Below are positions 21,331 through 29,353 of a stretch of 30,417 nt of DNA, piece by piece. The notes under the pieces were generated by a model. It was given only the letters and a program-made list of their open reading frames with translations, was not told the origin of the DNA and made no database searches. The stretch is from NCBI GenBank assembly GCA_030595925.1, contig JAUVLC010000021.1, forward strand, positions 1 to 30,417, in the 5' to 3' direction. Positions within the stretch are counted from its first letter, which is position 1. Every line of letters begins with the position of its first letter. A program made the translations under genes and the position numbers. This DNA is from Clostridia bacterium. Lineage in GTDB: Bacteria > CBDUZB01 > JAGLHV01.

Positions 21331-21800
21331 GATTTGAAAATGATTTTGAAGATTTTGTAAAGGTTTTAAATACAAACGATGTTAAATACTGTATAATTGG
21401 CTGTATGGCAGCCGCTTTATATGGCCAACCAAGACATACTGGAGACATAGACATTCTTGTAGAGGTATCTTTAGAAAATAGTAGAAAAACACAAAAAGCA
21501 ATTACAGATTTTGGGATAGATACTTCTGAACTTGAACCGGAGTATTTCAACCAATCCGGTAATTTCTATCAAATTGGAGTGGAACCTGTTCAAATTCATA
21601 TAGCAACGCAAATAGACGGTGTAGATTTTAACGATGTTTGGAAAAACAAAAACAAATATAAGTATGGAAATGAACCGGCTTATTATATAAGTTTAGATGA
21701 CCTTATAAAGAACAAAGAAAGTCTTAACAGACCTAAAGACAAAGAAGACCTTATAATCTTAAAAAGAATTAAAGAAAAATCTCGTGGGAAGTTCTTTTGA
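21327..21800 (+). CDS. Nucleotidyltransferase-fold protein (AbiEii/DUF6036-like)
   Basis: The protein has 157 residues of the minimal nucleotidyltransferase superfamily: KYCIIGCMAAALYGQPRHTGDIDILVE (about 19-45), with the glycine motif, an R..TGD and the D-x-D metal pair, then YQIGVEPVQIHIATQIDGVDF and YYISLDDLIKNKESLNRPKDKEDL. This last block (LI..K....R.KD..D) is typical of AbiEii/DUF6036 proteins that can act as NTP-transferring toxins. It is translationally coupled to the small gene before it. A decayed copy is at 28251-28714. Confidence 0.75.
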   Translation: MRFENDFEDFVKVLNTNDVKYCIIGCMAAALYGQPRHTGDIDILVEVSLENSRKTQKAITDFGIDTSELEPEYFNQSGNFYQIGVEPVQIHIATQIDGVDFNDVWKNKNKYKYGNEPAYYISLDDLIKNKESLNRPKDKEDLIILKRIKEKSRGKFF

Positions 21801-22029
21801 CCTTTAGACAATATATAAATAAATAACAGCTTGCTTTCGCCGGTCAACTCGAATTTTTAGAAAGTTGTTAATTATTTCGAAGTGTCAAATTGGCATCTCC
21901 AATTTTGTGAGACAATCATAAAAACTTTTTAATCCCCAAAATACTCTAAGTTTTGAAAAAATATTTATCCCTGAGGATTCAAAGGCAGTTATTTTTTTAC
22001 CAGCCGAATTTTAAAATTATCAAAAAATC

Positions 22030-22058
22030 TTGTTACAAATTTTTAAATTTATTATACT
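22030..22058 (+). promoter_or_regulatory. Possible promoter upstream of the RAYT element
   Basis: TTGTTA (22030-22035) and TATACT (22053-22058) with a 17-bp spacer, 45 nt before the left end of the element. The preceding gap 21801-22029 shows no gene, only AT-rich sequence. Confidence 0.45.
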
Positions 22059-22102
22059 TATTTTAGAATATAGTTGTTTGGTAAAAGGCTTAAAATCCTA
22101 AG

Positions 22103-22697
22103 GTAGTGTCAAAAATAAAATGAAAAAAACTCAGAGTAATTGTGAAGATAGGGTAGCCGCAGACTTTAGTCTGCGTAAAGAAAGAAAACACAGATTACCT
22201 TTGAATATATACAAGGGTAAAGTAAAAGTTACTTTTACTTTCTGTATTGAAGGAAAAAAGATTTTGTTTGATGATAAAGCAATAGTTAATAAATTTTTAG
22301 AAATTCTGATAGAAATAAAGAATAAATGTAATTGTAAAAACTGGGTATATATATTTATGCCGGACCATGTACACCTGGTTATGGAAGGGAACTCAGAGGA
22401 AGCAGATTTATGGAAAATGGTAGTAAGATTTAAACAAAAAACAGGTTTTTGGTTATCAAAGAATAGAAAAGGGATACGATGGCAGAAGGATTTTTACGAC
22501 CATATTCACAGAAAAAACGAAGATTTACGAAAACATATAATCTATATTTTGGATAATTCCGTAAGAAAAGGTTTAATTGATAATTGGGAAGAATATGCGT
22601 TTAAAGGTTCGTTGGATTTTGATTTAGAAGAAATTATTACATAAAAACGCAGGCTAAAGCCTGCGGCTACCAAAAAATAAAATACTTTTGACATTAC
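22103..22697 (+). mobile_element. Intact RAYT/REP element (about 595 bp)
   Basis: The element runs from GTAGTGTCAAAA (22103-22114) to TTTTGACATTAC (22686-22697), which together form a roughly 12-bp imperfect terminal inverted repeat. Inside, REP a (22152-22175) and inverted REP b (22648-22671) flank the transposase body; each is GGTAG(C) plus hairpin CGCAGRC-TTTA-GYCTGCG. Related deletion copies at 18320-18516 and 29810-29952 and partial ends at 12708-12720 and 24283-24295 share the right end. This is probably the source element of the REP family in the window. Confidence 0.8.
22120..22644 (+). CDS. REP-associated tyrosine (HUH/Y1) transposase
   Basis: The protein has 174 residues in a Y1_Tnp fold: RLPLNIYKGKVKVTFTFC, IFMPDHVHLVMEG with the HUH pair H83 and H85, and WQKDFYDHIHR with the catalytic Tyr126, then HIIYILDNSVRKGLI. 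RAYTs cut and move single-stranded REP DNA through a 5' phosphotyrosine, recognising a GTAG tetranucleotide beside the hairpin; exactly such REPs flank the gene. It lacks the C-terminal helix-turn-helix of the other transposase remnant at 3280. The REP a hairpin lies within the first codons (RVAADFSLRKE), so the true start may be later or translation may begin inside the element end. No strong ribosome-binding site is seen. Confidence 0.88.
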   Translation: MKKTQSNCEDRVAADFSLRKERKHRLPLNIYKGKVKVTFTFCIEGKKILFDDKAIVNKFLEILIEIKNKCNCKNWVYIFMPDHVHLVMEGNSEEADLWKMVVRFKQKTGFWLSKNRKGIRWQKDFYDHIHRKNEDLRKHIIYILDNSVRKGLIDNWEEYAFKGSLDFDLEEIIT

Positions 22698-22724
22698 GAA
22701 TCTTAACTAAAAGGAGGTAAAAAA

Positions 22725-23210
22725 ATGGAAACATTGGTGGTTTTTTATTCAAGAGCGGGGAATACGAAAAAAATTGCAGAAAAGATTGCAAACAATTTAA
22801 ATGCGGATGTTGATGAAATTATTGATAAAAAAGACAGGAGTGGAATTAAAGGTTGCTTTAGCGGGCCGAAAGACATTCTTTTAAATAATGAGACTGAAAT
22901 AGAAAACAAAAAAAATCCGTTAGAATATGATCTGGTGGTTATTGGAACCCCGGTTTGGGTGGGGACAATAACTCCGGCAATAAAAACATATTTGTCTAAG
23001 AATAAATTTAATAGGGTGGTTTTCTTTTGTACTTATAATAATGGTGCCGGAAGAACATTTAAGGAAATGGAAAAATCAAGTAAAAAACCGGAAGCAGTGT
23101 TAGGAATAATGAAAAAAAGTATAGAAAAAGAGGAGACCAAGGAAAAAATCAGGATATTTGGTGATGATTTAGTTAAAAGATTTAATTTATTAACGGAGGA
23201 AAAGCCATGA
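22725..23210 (+). CDS. Flavodoxin-like protein
   Basis: The protein has 161 residues. The FMN phosphate-binding loop is at the N-terminus ([14 protein letters not shown], about 5-18), followed by [22 protein letters not shown] (about 71-92), [10 protein letters not shown] and a C-terminal helix. It is a single-domain flavodoxin-fold electron carrier or quinone reductase-type protein. AGGAGG precedes the ATG, and the gene overlaps the next (rubredoxin fusion) by 4 nt. The pair thus makes a small redox operon, probably used for handling O2, NO or other one-electron chemistry in an anaerobe. Confidence 0.85.
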   Translation: METLVVFYSRAGNTKKIAEKIANNLNADVDEIIDKKDRSGIKGCFSGPKDILLNNETEIENKKNPLEYDLVVIGTPVWVGTITPAIKTYLSKNKFNRVVFFCTYNNGAGRTFKEMEKSSKKPEAVLGIMKKSIEKEETKEKIRIFGDDLVKRFNLLTEEKP

Positions 23211-23896
23211 ATTTATCTACATTATATAAGGTTAGTTATGGATTGTACATTGTTAGTTCAAAAAAAGAGAATAATATCAATGGACAAATTGCTAATACGG
23301 TATTTCAGACAACTTCAACTCCGCCTACATTGGCCGTTAGTATTAATAAAAAGAATTTAACTCACACCTTTATTCAGGAAAGCAAAATATTTACTGTTTC
23401 TATTCTTTCGCAAACAACGCCGATGACATTGATTGGAAATTTTGGTTTTAAATCAGGGCACAATATTGATAAGTTCAAAGATATAAATTATAAGTTAGGA
23501 ATAACAGGGGCTCCTGTAGTCTTAGAAAATGTTATCGGCTACCTGGAAGCAAAAGTTATTAATATGATGGATGTAGGAACGCATACTGTTTTTGTAGGTA
23601 ATATAATTGATGCGGAAAGCATTAGTGATGGTATTCCAATGACTTATGCTTATTATCATCAAATAAAAGGAGGGAAAGCTCCTCCGACAGCTCCAACTTA
23701 TATTAAAGAAGAAATTAAAAAGGAGGAAGGGAAAATGGAAAAATATAAATGTACTGTTTGTGGTTATATTTATGATCCCCAAAAAGGCGATCCGGATGCC
23801 GGAATAAAACAGGGAATTACTTTTGATGCTTTACCGAATGATTGGGTTTGTCCTGTTTGTGGTGCCGGAAAGGAAGCTTTTGTAAGAGAAAATTGA
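23207..23896 (+). CDS. High-molecular-weight rubredoxin (flavin reductase-like + rubredoxin)
   Basis: The protein has 229 residues. The N-terminal FMN-binding split-barrel of flavin reductase type (about 1-165: [75 protein letters not shown]) is joined by an '[14 protein letters not shown]' linker to a rubredoxin domain (about 178-229: [32 protein letters not shown]), with both C-x2-C iron motifs. This is the Hrb arrangement of acetogens, where Hrb takes electrons from NAD(P)H to flavodiiron proteins reducing O2 or NO. No flavodiiron gene is in the window. It overlaps the flavodoxin gene by 4 nt. Confidence 0.9.
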   Translation: MNLSTLYKVSYGLYIVSSKKENNINGQIANTVFQTTSTPPTLAVSINKKNLTHTFIQESKIFTVSILSQTTPMTLIGNFGFKSGHNIDKFKDINYKLGITGAPVVLENVIGYLEAKVINMMDVGTHTVFVGNIIDAESISDGIPMTYAYYHQIKGGKAPPTAPTYIKEEIKKEEGKMEKYKCTVCGYIYDPQKGDPDAGIKQGITFDALPNDWVCPVCGAGKEAFVREN

Positions 23897-24032
23897 GGGA
23901 AAAGAGAAATGATGTCTCATCCTCCAAACTAACGGCGGACAGGTAAATAAGGCAATTACAATTGTTCCCAAAAGCAGTTATAGTACAATCTGGAAGCAGG
24001 AATATATTGATATTTTAAGAACATTTTAGATT

Positions 24033-24204
24033 CCGCATCAACAGACTGTGTCGCAATCCCTTTTTTGGTAGTCGCAGGCTTTAGCCTGCGGAAAAACTCC
24101 GACGATAACGCAGGCTTCCTCCATAGGCGGACAAGAAAGCCTGCGGCTACCACATGAAAATATGAGTTATGACACAGTCTACAAGTGCGGAATGACAGAA
24201 TAGA
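24033..24204. repeat. Composite repeat with REP core and long inverted arms
   Basis: REP a (24067-24090) and inverted REP b (24109-24151) are flanked by arms ATTCCGCA...AGACTGTGTCGCAAT (24030-24058) and GAGTTATGACACAGTCT / ACAAGTGCGGAATGACAGAA (24163-24202). In REP b the usual 4-nt loop is expanded to a 20-odd base insert (CTCCATAGGCGGACAAG). The right end motif of the RAYT element follows at 24283-24295, then ptsI starts 26 nt later. The gap 23897-24321 has no gene. Confidence 0.75.
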
Positions 24205-24321
24205 AACAGGTATGCAGAGTAAAAGAAGAGAGAAAACACTTATTTTAATATAAATGAAAAATTATAAAATAGATGTTAAACATTTTTGACATTAGTAAGG
24301 CATAAAAATGAGGAATAAATA

Positions 24322-26046
24322 ATGAAAGTACTTAAAGGTACAGCGGTATCATCGGGGTTGGTAGAAGGATTAGTTTGTTTATATTCAGACCAATCGGAAG
24401 AAACTGTTCCGCATTATACTATTAATAATAAGCAAATATCAAATGAAATTACCCGTTTGCAGGAGAGTTTCCGCAAAACGCAGGATAGCATGAAGGAAAT
24501 GATTAAAGCAGCGGAAAAAGTTTTTGATAAACAAGCGGTGGGAATATTTAATGCCCATCTAATGATACTTAAAGATAAAGAATTACTGAGGAAAATAATT
24601 ACTTTAATTAAAGAAAAAAAGATTAATGCCGAACATGCGGTTAATGATGTTTTTGAAATATATATAAGTTTATATAATAAGAAACAATTGCATTTTAAAG
24701 AATTAGCCCAGGATTTTTTGAATTTAAAAGAACGACTTTTGAGTTCTTTTAGTGGTCTTTCCGGCCATTTTGAATGTCCGGTAGGAGAAAGACAGCGTGT
24801 AGTTGTAGCCGCACAAAAGTTAACTCCCTATATGGTTCTTAATATTCCCCGCAAAAATGTTTTAGCTTTTATTACGCAGGAAGGTGGATACACCACCCAT
24901 GCTATGATTCTTGCCCGTTCTCTCGGTATACCGGTTGTATTTAATATAAATGTGAAAGAAAATATGCGATGTATGGATAGGGTAATTGTGGATGGGTTTT
25001 CCGGAAAAGTAATAGTGTCTCCTGATAAACGCACAGAAGAATATTATTTCCAAAAGATAGAAAAAATTAAAACCAGGGGGAAGGTTTGTGCCATAAAGAG
25101 CAATGTAGTTTCTAAAACCGCGAGTAATCTTAGAATTAAATTAAAATTAAATATAAGTACCCCGGGTGAATTGGAAATGATTAAAGATTTTAATCATGAT
25201 GGAATAGGGTTGTTAAGAACAGAGTTTCTTTTTTTGGAGCGAAATCATCCTCCTTCCCGGGAAGAACAATTTAATATGTATGAATTAATTTTGCAAAAGA
25301 CAGCAGATAAACCGGTAGTGGTGAGGTTGCTGGATATAGGTTCGGATAAATTACCGTTATTTATTAATCTTCCTCAACAGATAAATCCTGATTTGGAAAT
25401 AAAAGGAGCCAGGGCAGTAGAAATTTTTTACGATTTGTATCTTACTCAGGTTAAAGCAATATTAAGAGCGGCTAAAGGGAGAGATTTAAGAATCCTTTAT
25501 CCTATGATTACTGATGAAAGTGATATTATAACTTTTAAAAAACTTATTTCCCGGGCAAAAAAAGAATTAACCAAAGAAAAAAAAGCTTTTAATAAAAAAA
25601 TAACAGAAGGAATAATGATTGAGATTCCTTCGGCGGCTTTAAGAGCAGATGTTCTTTTGCCTATGGTGGATTTTGCCAATATTGGGTCCAATGACCTTTT
25701 GCAATATACCCTGGCTGCTTTTAGGGGTAATGCTCTGGTAGAAAAAAGGTATCATATTTTGCATCCGTCGTTAGTTAAATTGTTTGAAATTATCATCAAG
25801 GCAGGTAAAAAAGAAAAGAAAGAAATTTGTCTATGTGGGGAAATTAGTTCCTTTGAAGAATTTTATCCGTTATTTTTAAAGTTAGGATTGAGAAGTTTCA
25901 GCGTGGCCGCAGCGAAATTTCAACATATAAAATGTGAGCTTTTGCACCTCAATACCTCCGAAAAAACAGACCTGTTGAAAAAGGTTTATTCTGCCAAATC
26001 AAAACATGAATTAGATAGATTATTCCTAAAAACTTTTCCTAAATAA
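24322..26046 (+). CDS. ptsI: PTS enzyme I-like PEP-protein phosphotransferase
   Basis: The protein has 574 residues, normal for enzyme I. N-terminal HPr-binding helical and swivelling domains lead to the phospho-His loop GGYTTHAMILARSLGIP with H193 (His189 in E. coli). The C-terminal PEP domain has GIGLLRTEFLFLERNH, RLLDIGSDKLP, PSAALRADVLLP, DFANIGSNDLLQYTLA and the catalytic C505 in LCGE. In E. coli the next conserved parts read VDRGN and CGEMAGD; here they are AFRGN and CGEISSF, so some PEP/Mg site residues differ. No HPr or sugar EII gene lies nearby. It may work in a regulatory PTS or with an HPr elsewhere. No clear ribosome-binding site is seen before the ATG beyond a weak GAGGA. Confidence 0.88.
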   Translation: MKVLKGTAVSSGLVEGLVCLYSDQSEETVPHYTINNKQISNEITRLQESFRKTQDSMKEMIKAAEKVFDKQAVGIFNAHLMILKDKELLRKIITLIKEKKINAEHAVNDVFEIYISLYNKKQLHFKELAQDFLNLKERLLSSFSGLSGHFECPVGERQRVVVAAQKLTPYMVLNIPRKNVLAFITQEGGYTTHAMILARSLGIPVVFNINVKENMRCMDRVIVDGFSGKVIVSPDKRTEEYYFQKIEKIKTRGKVCAIKSNVVSKTASNLRIKLKLNISTPGELEMIKDFNHDGIGLLRTEFLFLERNHPPSREEQFNMYELILQKTADKPVVVRLLDIGSDKLPLFINLPQQINPDLEIKGARAVEIFYDLYLTQVKAILRAAKGRDLRILYPMITDESDIITFKKLISRAKKELTKEKKAFNKKITEGIMIEIPSAALRADVLLPMVDFANIGSNDLLQYTLAAFRGNALVEKRYHILHPSLVKLFEIIIKAGKKEKKEICLCGEISSFEEFYPLFLKLGLRSFSVAAAKFQHIKCELLHLNTSEKTDLLKKVYSAKSKHELDRLFLKTFPK

Positions 26047-26066
26047 TATTCATTTTTGGGATATAT

Positions 26067-26095
26067 TTGACAAAGACCCTTTTAAGTGCTAAATT
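26067..26095 (+). promoter_or_regulatory. Promoter of the TPR protein gene
   Basis: TTGACA (26067-26072) and TAAATT (26090-26095) with 17-bp spacing, about 70 nt before the ATG. Confidence 0.55.
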
Positions 26096-26166
26096 TTTAT
26101 CAAAGAAAGTAATCCTGTTCTGTCTATGAGGTGGGAGAGGGTTTTTATTATTATAGGAGATAAAAA

Positions 26167-27954
26167 ATGTCTTCCCGGAAGACCAGTTTCACAGAATATT
26201 TATTTATAATACTAGTAGTTGTTCTATGTCACAGATTTATTCATAATAATTTCGGGCCGGAAAAGACTACAAATTATAATAACGGGCTCAAAAAATCTGA
26301 AAAAACGGTTAAGACGGTTAAGGTTAATACCGGTACTGGTGGGGCTCAATATGATCTGGGAATTATTTATGGGAAAAGTGATTTATATGCGCAAACGATG
26401 AAAGATTTTCAAGAGATAAAAAAACTTAAAGCAATACTCAAAACAAATCCTGATGATGCGGATACTCATTATAATCTCGGGAAAGTTTATGCGAAGAGGG
26501 CCTTGCATGATAAGGCAATAAGAGAATACAAAGAAGTACTTAGAATAGAGCCGGAACATGTAGAAGCTAATTTAGGCCTTAAATTAGCTTCCTCCGGAGA
26601 AGATGCATTAAAAGAAGAAAAGTTAAAAATCGTAGCTGAAAAACCAGCTAATAAGAAAAAGAATAAAAAGTATATTATAACCCTGTCATTAGTTTTTATT
26701 GGGGTTGGTTTTTTTATCTTAAAAAAAATATTACATAAAAAAACAATGGAAGAATATAAAGAAATAATAAAAGCTAATCCGAATAATGCAAAAGCTCATC
26801 TGGGCTTGGGAATTATTTATAATGATAGAGATTTAAATGATCAGGCAGAGGAGGAATTTAAGAAAGCAATTAAAATAAATCCTGATTGTGGCGATGCTCA
26901 TTGTTATCTTGGAATTATTTATTATCAAAAAGGTGTGAATAAAGAAGGAATAAAGGAGTTTAAGGAATCCCTCAGGGTTGATCCGGATTATAATATAGAT
27001 GCTCATTATGGTCTTGCGGAATCTTATACGGAAGAGGGACTTTATGAACAGGCGATAAAAGAATATAAAAAGGCGATTAAGATTAATTCTGGTGTTGCAG
27101 ACATACATTACGGTCTTGGGCAAGTATATTATATGCAAGAGGATAAAAATCAGGCGATGAAAGAATATAAGGAAGCAGTTAGAATTGATACTAAAAATAT
27201 AGATTTTCGCTTAAATCTTGGAATGCGTTATATAGAGGAAGATTTGAATGATAATGCAGTGGAAGAATTTATCGAAGCAATTAAAATCAACCCTGATTGT
27301 GCGGATGCCCATCATTATCTTGGATTTCTTTATAAAAATAAGGGTTGGGATGAACAGGCAATAATAGAATATAAGGAATCAATTAGAATTGACCCTGATT
27401 GTGTGGAAGCACATTTGAATCTTGGAGAACTTTATGTAAAGAAAGGATTATTTGAACAAGCGTCAAAAGAATATAGGGAACTAGGCAGGATAGGTTCTGA
27501 TTATCCGGATGAACATTATTTTCTTGGAGTAGAATATAAGGAAAAAGGGATGAATGAGCAAGCAATAAAGGAATTTAAAAAAGCAATTGAGGTGGATCCC
27601 GAAAATGTAGATAGTTATCTTTATCTCGGGTTGGTTTATATGAATGAAGGGCAAAATGAGCAGGCGATAAAAAATTTTAAGAAAGCAATTGAAATTGACC
27701 CTGATAATGGGGCATCTTACTTTAATCTCGGATTTGTTTATGTGAAAAAAGGGTTATATTCCAAAGCGATAGAAAAAATTAAAATAGCAGTGGAAATGGA
27801 TCCGGAGGAGGAAGAATTTCATTATACTCTCGGGATGGCTTATCTTTACTCAGGTAAACGCTGGGACGCACTTGAGGAGTATAAGATATTGAAAGAATTA
27901 AACCAGGGAAAAGCAGATGTTTTTTTAAAGCAAATGCGTATTATGACAGCATGA
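26167..27954 (+). CDS. Large membrane-anchored TPR protein
   Basis: The protein has 595 residues. An N-terminal hydrophobic segment (about 10-26, YLFIILVVVLCHRFIH) is followed by a first TPR block (about 60-150), a second membrane segment (about 175-193, YIITLSLVFIGVGFF), then about ten further TPR units to the C-terminus (typical unit NPDCADAHHYLGFLYKNKGWDEQAIIEYKESIRID). TPRs are protein-binding scaffolds; no enzymatic domain is visible. The second block resembles the shortened TPR protein at 7079-7633, also membrane-anchored, so they are probably paralogues. AGGAGAT precedes the ATG. Role unknown; cell-envelope assembly is a guess. Confidence 0.85.
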   Translation: MSSRKTSFTEYLFIILVVVLCHRFIHNNFGPEKTTNYNNGLKKSEKTVKTVKVNTGTGGAQYDLGIIYGKSDLYAQTMKDFQEIKKLKAILKTNPDDADTHYNLGKVYAKRALHDKAIREYKEVLRIEPEHVEANLGLKLASSGEDALKEEKLKIVAEKPANKKKNKKYIITLSLVFIGVGFFILKKILHKKTMEEYKEIIKANPNNAKAHLGLGIIYNDRDLNDQAEEEFKKAIKINPDCGDAHCYLGIIYYQKGVNKEGIKEFKESLRVDPDYNIDAHYGLAESYTEEGLYEQAIKEYKKAIKINSGVADIHYGLGQVYYMQEDKNQAMKEYKEAVRIDTKNIDFRLNLGMRYIEEDLNDNAVEEFIEAIKINPDCADAHHYLGFLYKNKGWDEQAIIEYKESIRIDPDCVEAHLNLGELYVKKGLFEQASKEYRELGRIGSDYPDEHYFLGVEYKEKGMNEQAIKEFKKAIEVDPENVDSYLYLGLVYMNEGQNEQAIKNFKKAIEIDPDNGASYFNLGFVYVKKGLYSKAIEKIKIAVEMDPEEEEFHYTLGMAYLYSGKRWDALEEYKILKELNQGKADVFLKQMRIMTA

Positions 27955-27964
27955 TTGAAAATGC

Positions 27965-28002
27965 TTGATAAATTAATTCTATAATGTTATACTTTGGTAT
28001 AA
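27965..28002 (+). promoter_or_regulatory. Promoter and dyad of the second small-protein module
   Basis: TTGATA (27965-27970) and TATACT (27988-27993), 17-bp spacer. A perfect inverted repeat TTATAC-TTTG-GTATAA (27987-28002) overlies the -10 box, a good place for autoregulatory binding by the module's small protein. Confidence 0.6.
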
Positions 28003-28042
28003 TATAAAAGACCCAGAGGAGAATTTGTTTAACGGGAACAAA

Positions 28043-28273
28043 ATGAAAAAGAAAAAAGTAATTATAAATAAAGGTAATTCTTATAAAGAAGCAAAAGAAT
28101 TTCAAATTGAATATGAAATTTCTCTTACTCCGGAGGAAAGATTAGATACATTACAATATTTAAGAGAACAATTTTATAAAATCAGAAATATTAAACCGAA
28201 AAAAATGGATAAAAGTAAAGTTACTTTTATTAAAAAAACTGAGATAAAAAATGCGATTAGAGAAAGATTTTGA
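28043..28273 (+). CDS. Second copy of the small antitoxin-like protein
   Basis: The protein has 76 residues from the ATG at 28043; an upstream frame start at 28025 lacks a ribosome-binding site and adds poor sequence. It shares LTPEERLDTLQYLREQFYK and IKPKKMDK with the copy at 21115 and has a longer C-terminal tail. It overlaps the beginning of the nucleotidyltransferase pseudogene by 23 nt. It looks intact and may outlive its partner gene. Confidence 0.6.
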   Translation: MKKKKVIINKGNSYKEAKEFQIEYEISLTPEERLDTLQYLREQFYKIRNIKPKKMDKSKVTFIKKTEIKNAIRERF

Positions 28274-28714
28274 AAATTTTATAAAGGGATTAAATAAAAA
28301 TAAAGTTAAATATTGTATTGTTGGAGCATATGCTGTTGTATTTCACGGGTTAACGAGGTATACAGGAGATAGGGATATTTTTGTTGAGTCCACATTAGAA
28401 ATAGTATAAAAATCCAGCAAGCACTTATAGATTTTGAAGCCAGCATTTAGGGGCTTGAATCTAATTATTTTAGTAAAATAGGTAATTTTTTTCAAATAGG
28501 TGTTCCTCCTATTATGATTCATATATTAACAAAATTAGGGGACACAAGTTTTAATGAGGTCTGGAATAATAAAATTAAAACCAGATATGGTTCCCAGGAG
28601 ACATATTTTATTGGAATAAATGAACTTATAAAAGTGAAGCAACTGGCTAATCGGGCAATTGATAAAGAAGATCTGAAATATCTTTTAAGAGTTGTGCAGA
28701 AGAAACAAGATTAA
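28251..28714 (+). pseudogene. Decayed nucleotidyltransferase (copy of 21327-21800)
   Basis: The first frame (28251-28409) reads MRLEKDFENFIKGLNKNKVK, then YCIVGAYAVVFHGLTRYTGD and RDIFVE, clearly parallel to the intact copy. It ends in a stop at 28407-28409. Reading continues in another frame (about 28400 on, NSIKIQQALIDFEASI), is broken by a TAG near 28448, then resumes as YFSKIGNFFQIGVPPIMIH and ELIKVKQLANRAIDKEDL to 28714. One frameshift and one nonsense codon separate the parts. A late ATG at 28514 gives only the C-terminal 66 residues. Confidence 0.8.
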
Positions 28715-28892
28715 ATATATAGTAATTAAAGCATTTCTTTTTTTGTTTGAAAAAACATATTCCTTTCTACAAAAACTTTCTATAAAAAAACTATCCATGA
28801 TAACTAATTTTTCTATTGCAAGATTTAGATTTAATTTGGTATGCTAAATAATAGAGCATTAGATTAAGGTATTAAAGAGTTCTATAAAATAA

Positions 28893-28938
28893 CACATTCT
28901 GTCATTCCGCACTTGTAGATTGTGTCATAACTCTACTT
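28893..28938 (+). repeat. Copy of the long-arm repeat sequence
   Basis: ACACATTCTGTCATTCCGCA / CTTGTAGATTGTGTCATAACTC is close to the reverse complement of 24163-24202 and of 16280-16322. It lies 27 nt before the second 131-bp MITE. The stretch 28715-28892 is AT-rich with no gene. Confidence 0.75.
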
Positions 28939-28965
28939 TTTACAACAATTGTAGTTTCGACATTT

Positions 28966-29096
28966 AGAGATTGTTGAAAAAGACAAATTTTGTAGTCGCA
29001 AACTTTAGTTTGCGTGAAAACATGGTAATATTTGGTAATAATCAGCAAAAAAATTCGTCGGCTGAAGCCGTCGGCTACCGTTTTTCAACAATCTCT
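28966..29096. mobile_element. Second 131-bp MITE, inverted copy of 16114-16244
   Basis: Terminal repeats AGAGATTGTTGAAAAA (28966-28981) and TTTTTCAACAATCTCT (29081-29096) are perfect. The interior is the reverse complement of the 16.1-kb element with moderate divergence and includes two diverged REP hairpins (28992-29014 and 29056-29079). Same total length as the first copy. Confidence 0.85.
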
Positions 29097-29127
29097 TTAT
29101 GACACCTGTCGGAAAAGGTATTCATTA

Positions 29128-29290
29128 GCCCAATAAAGAGATTGTTGAAAAACTCCTTTAAGGTGTCGTTGAGAGGAGTGAAGCGACGAAGCAATCTTGT
29201 CGTTTTCGTCGAAGAATGAGATTGCCGCGCCCTTAAGGGCTTGCAAAGACAGAGACAAAAAAGCCTTTTTCAACAATCTCTAAATTGGGC
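29128..29290. mobile_element. MITE with the same ends but a different interior
   Basis: The core 29137-29281 (145 bp) has the same 16-bp ends as the 131-bp elements. The repeat extends outward to GCCCAAT (29128) / ATTGGGC (29290), giving about 25-bp ends. The interior (for example GTGAAGCGACGAAGCAATCT, and GAGATTGCCGCGCCC with CCCTTAAGGGC) is unrelated to the REP type and resembles widespread 'GAAGCAATCT' intergenic repeats. The right outer segment 29281-29309 matches 16026-16054. Confidence 0.8.
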
Positions 29291-29353
29291 AACTACATTG
29301 ATTATGACACCTTTTCAGAAGGCTAAAGGTATTAAAAAAAGGAGGTGAAAATA

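Noticed and set aside
23956-24153. Minus-strand frame of 65 codons
   Set aside because: Translation of the composite repeat; starts with the same REP-derived MVAAGF peptide.
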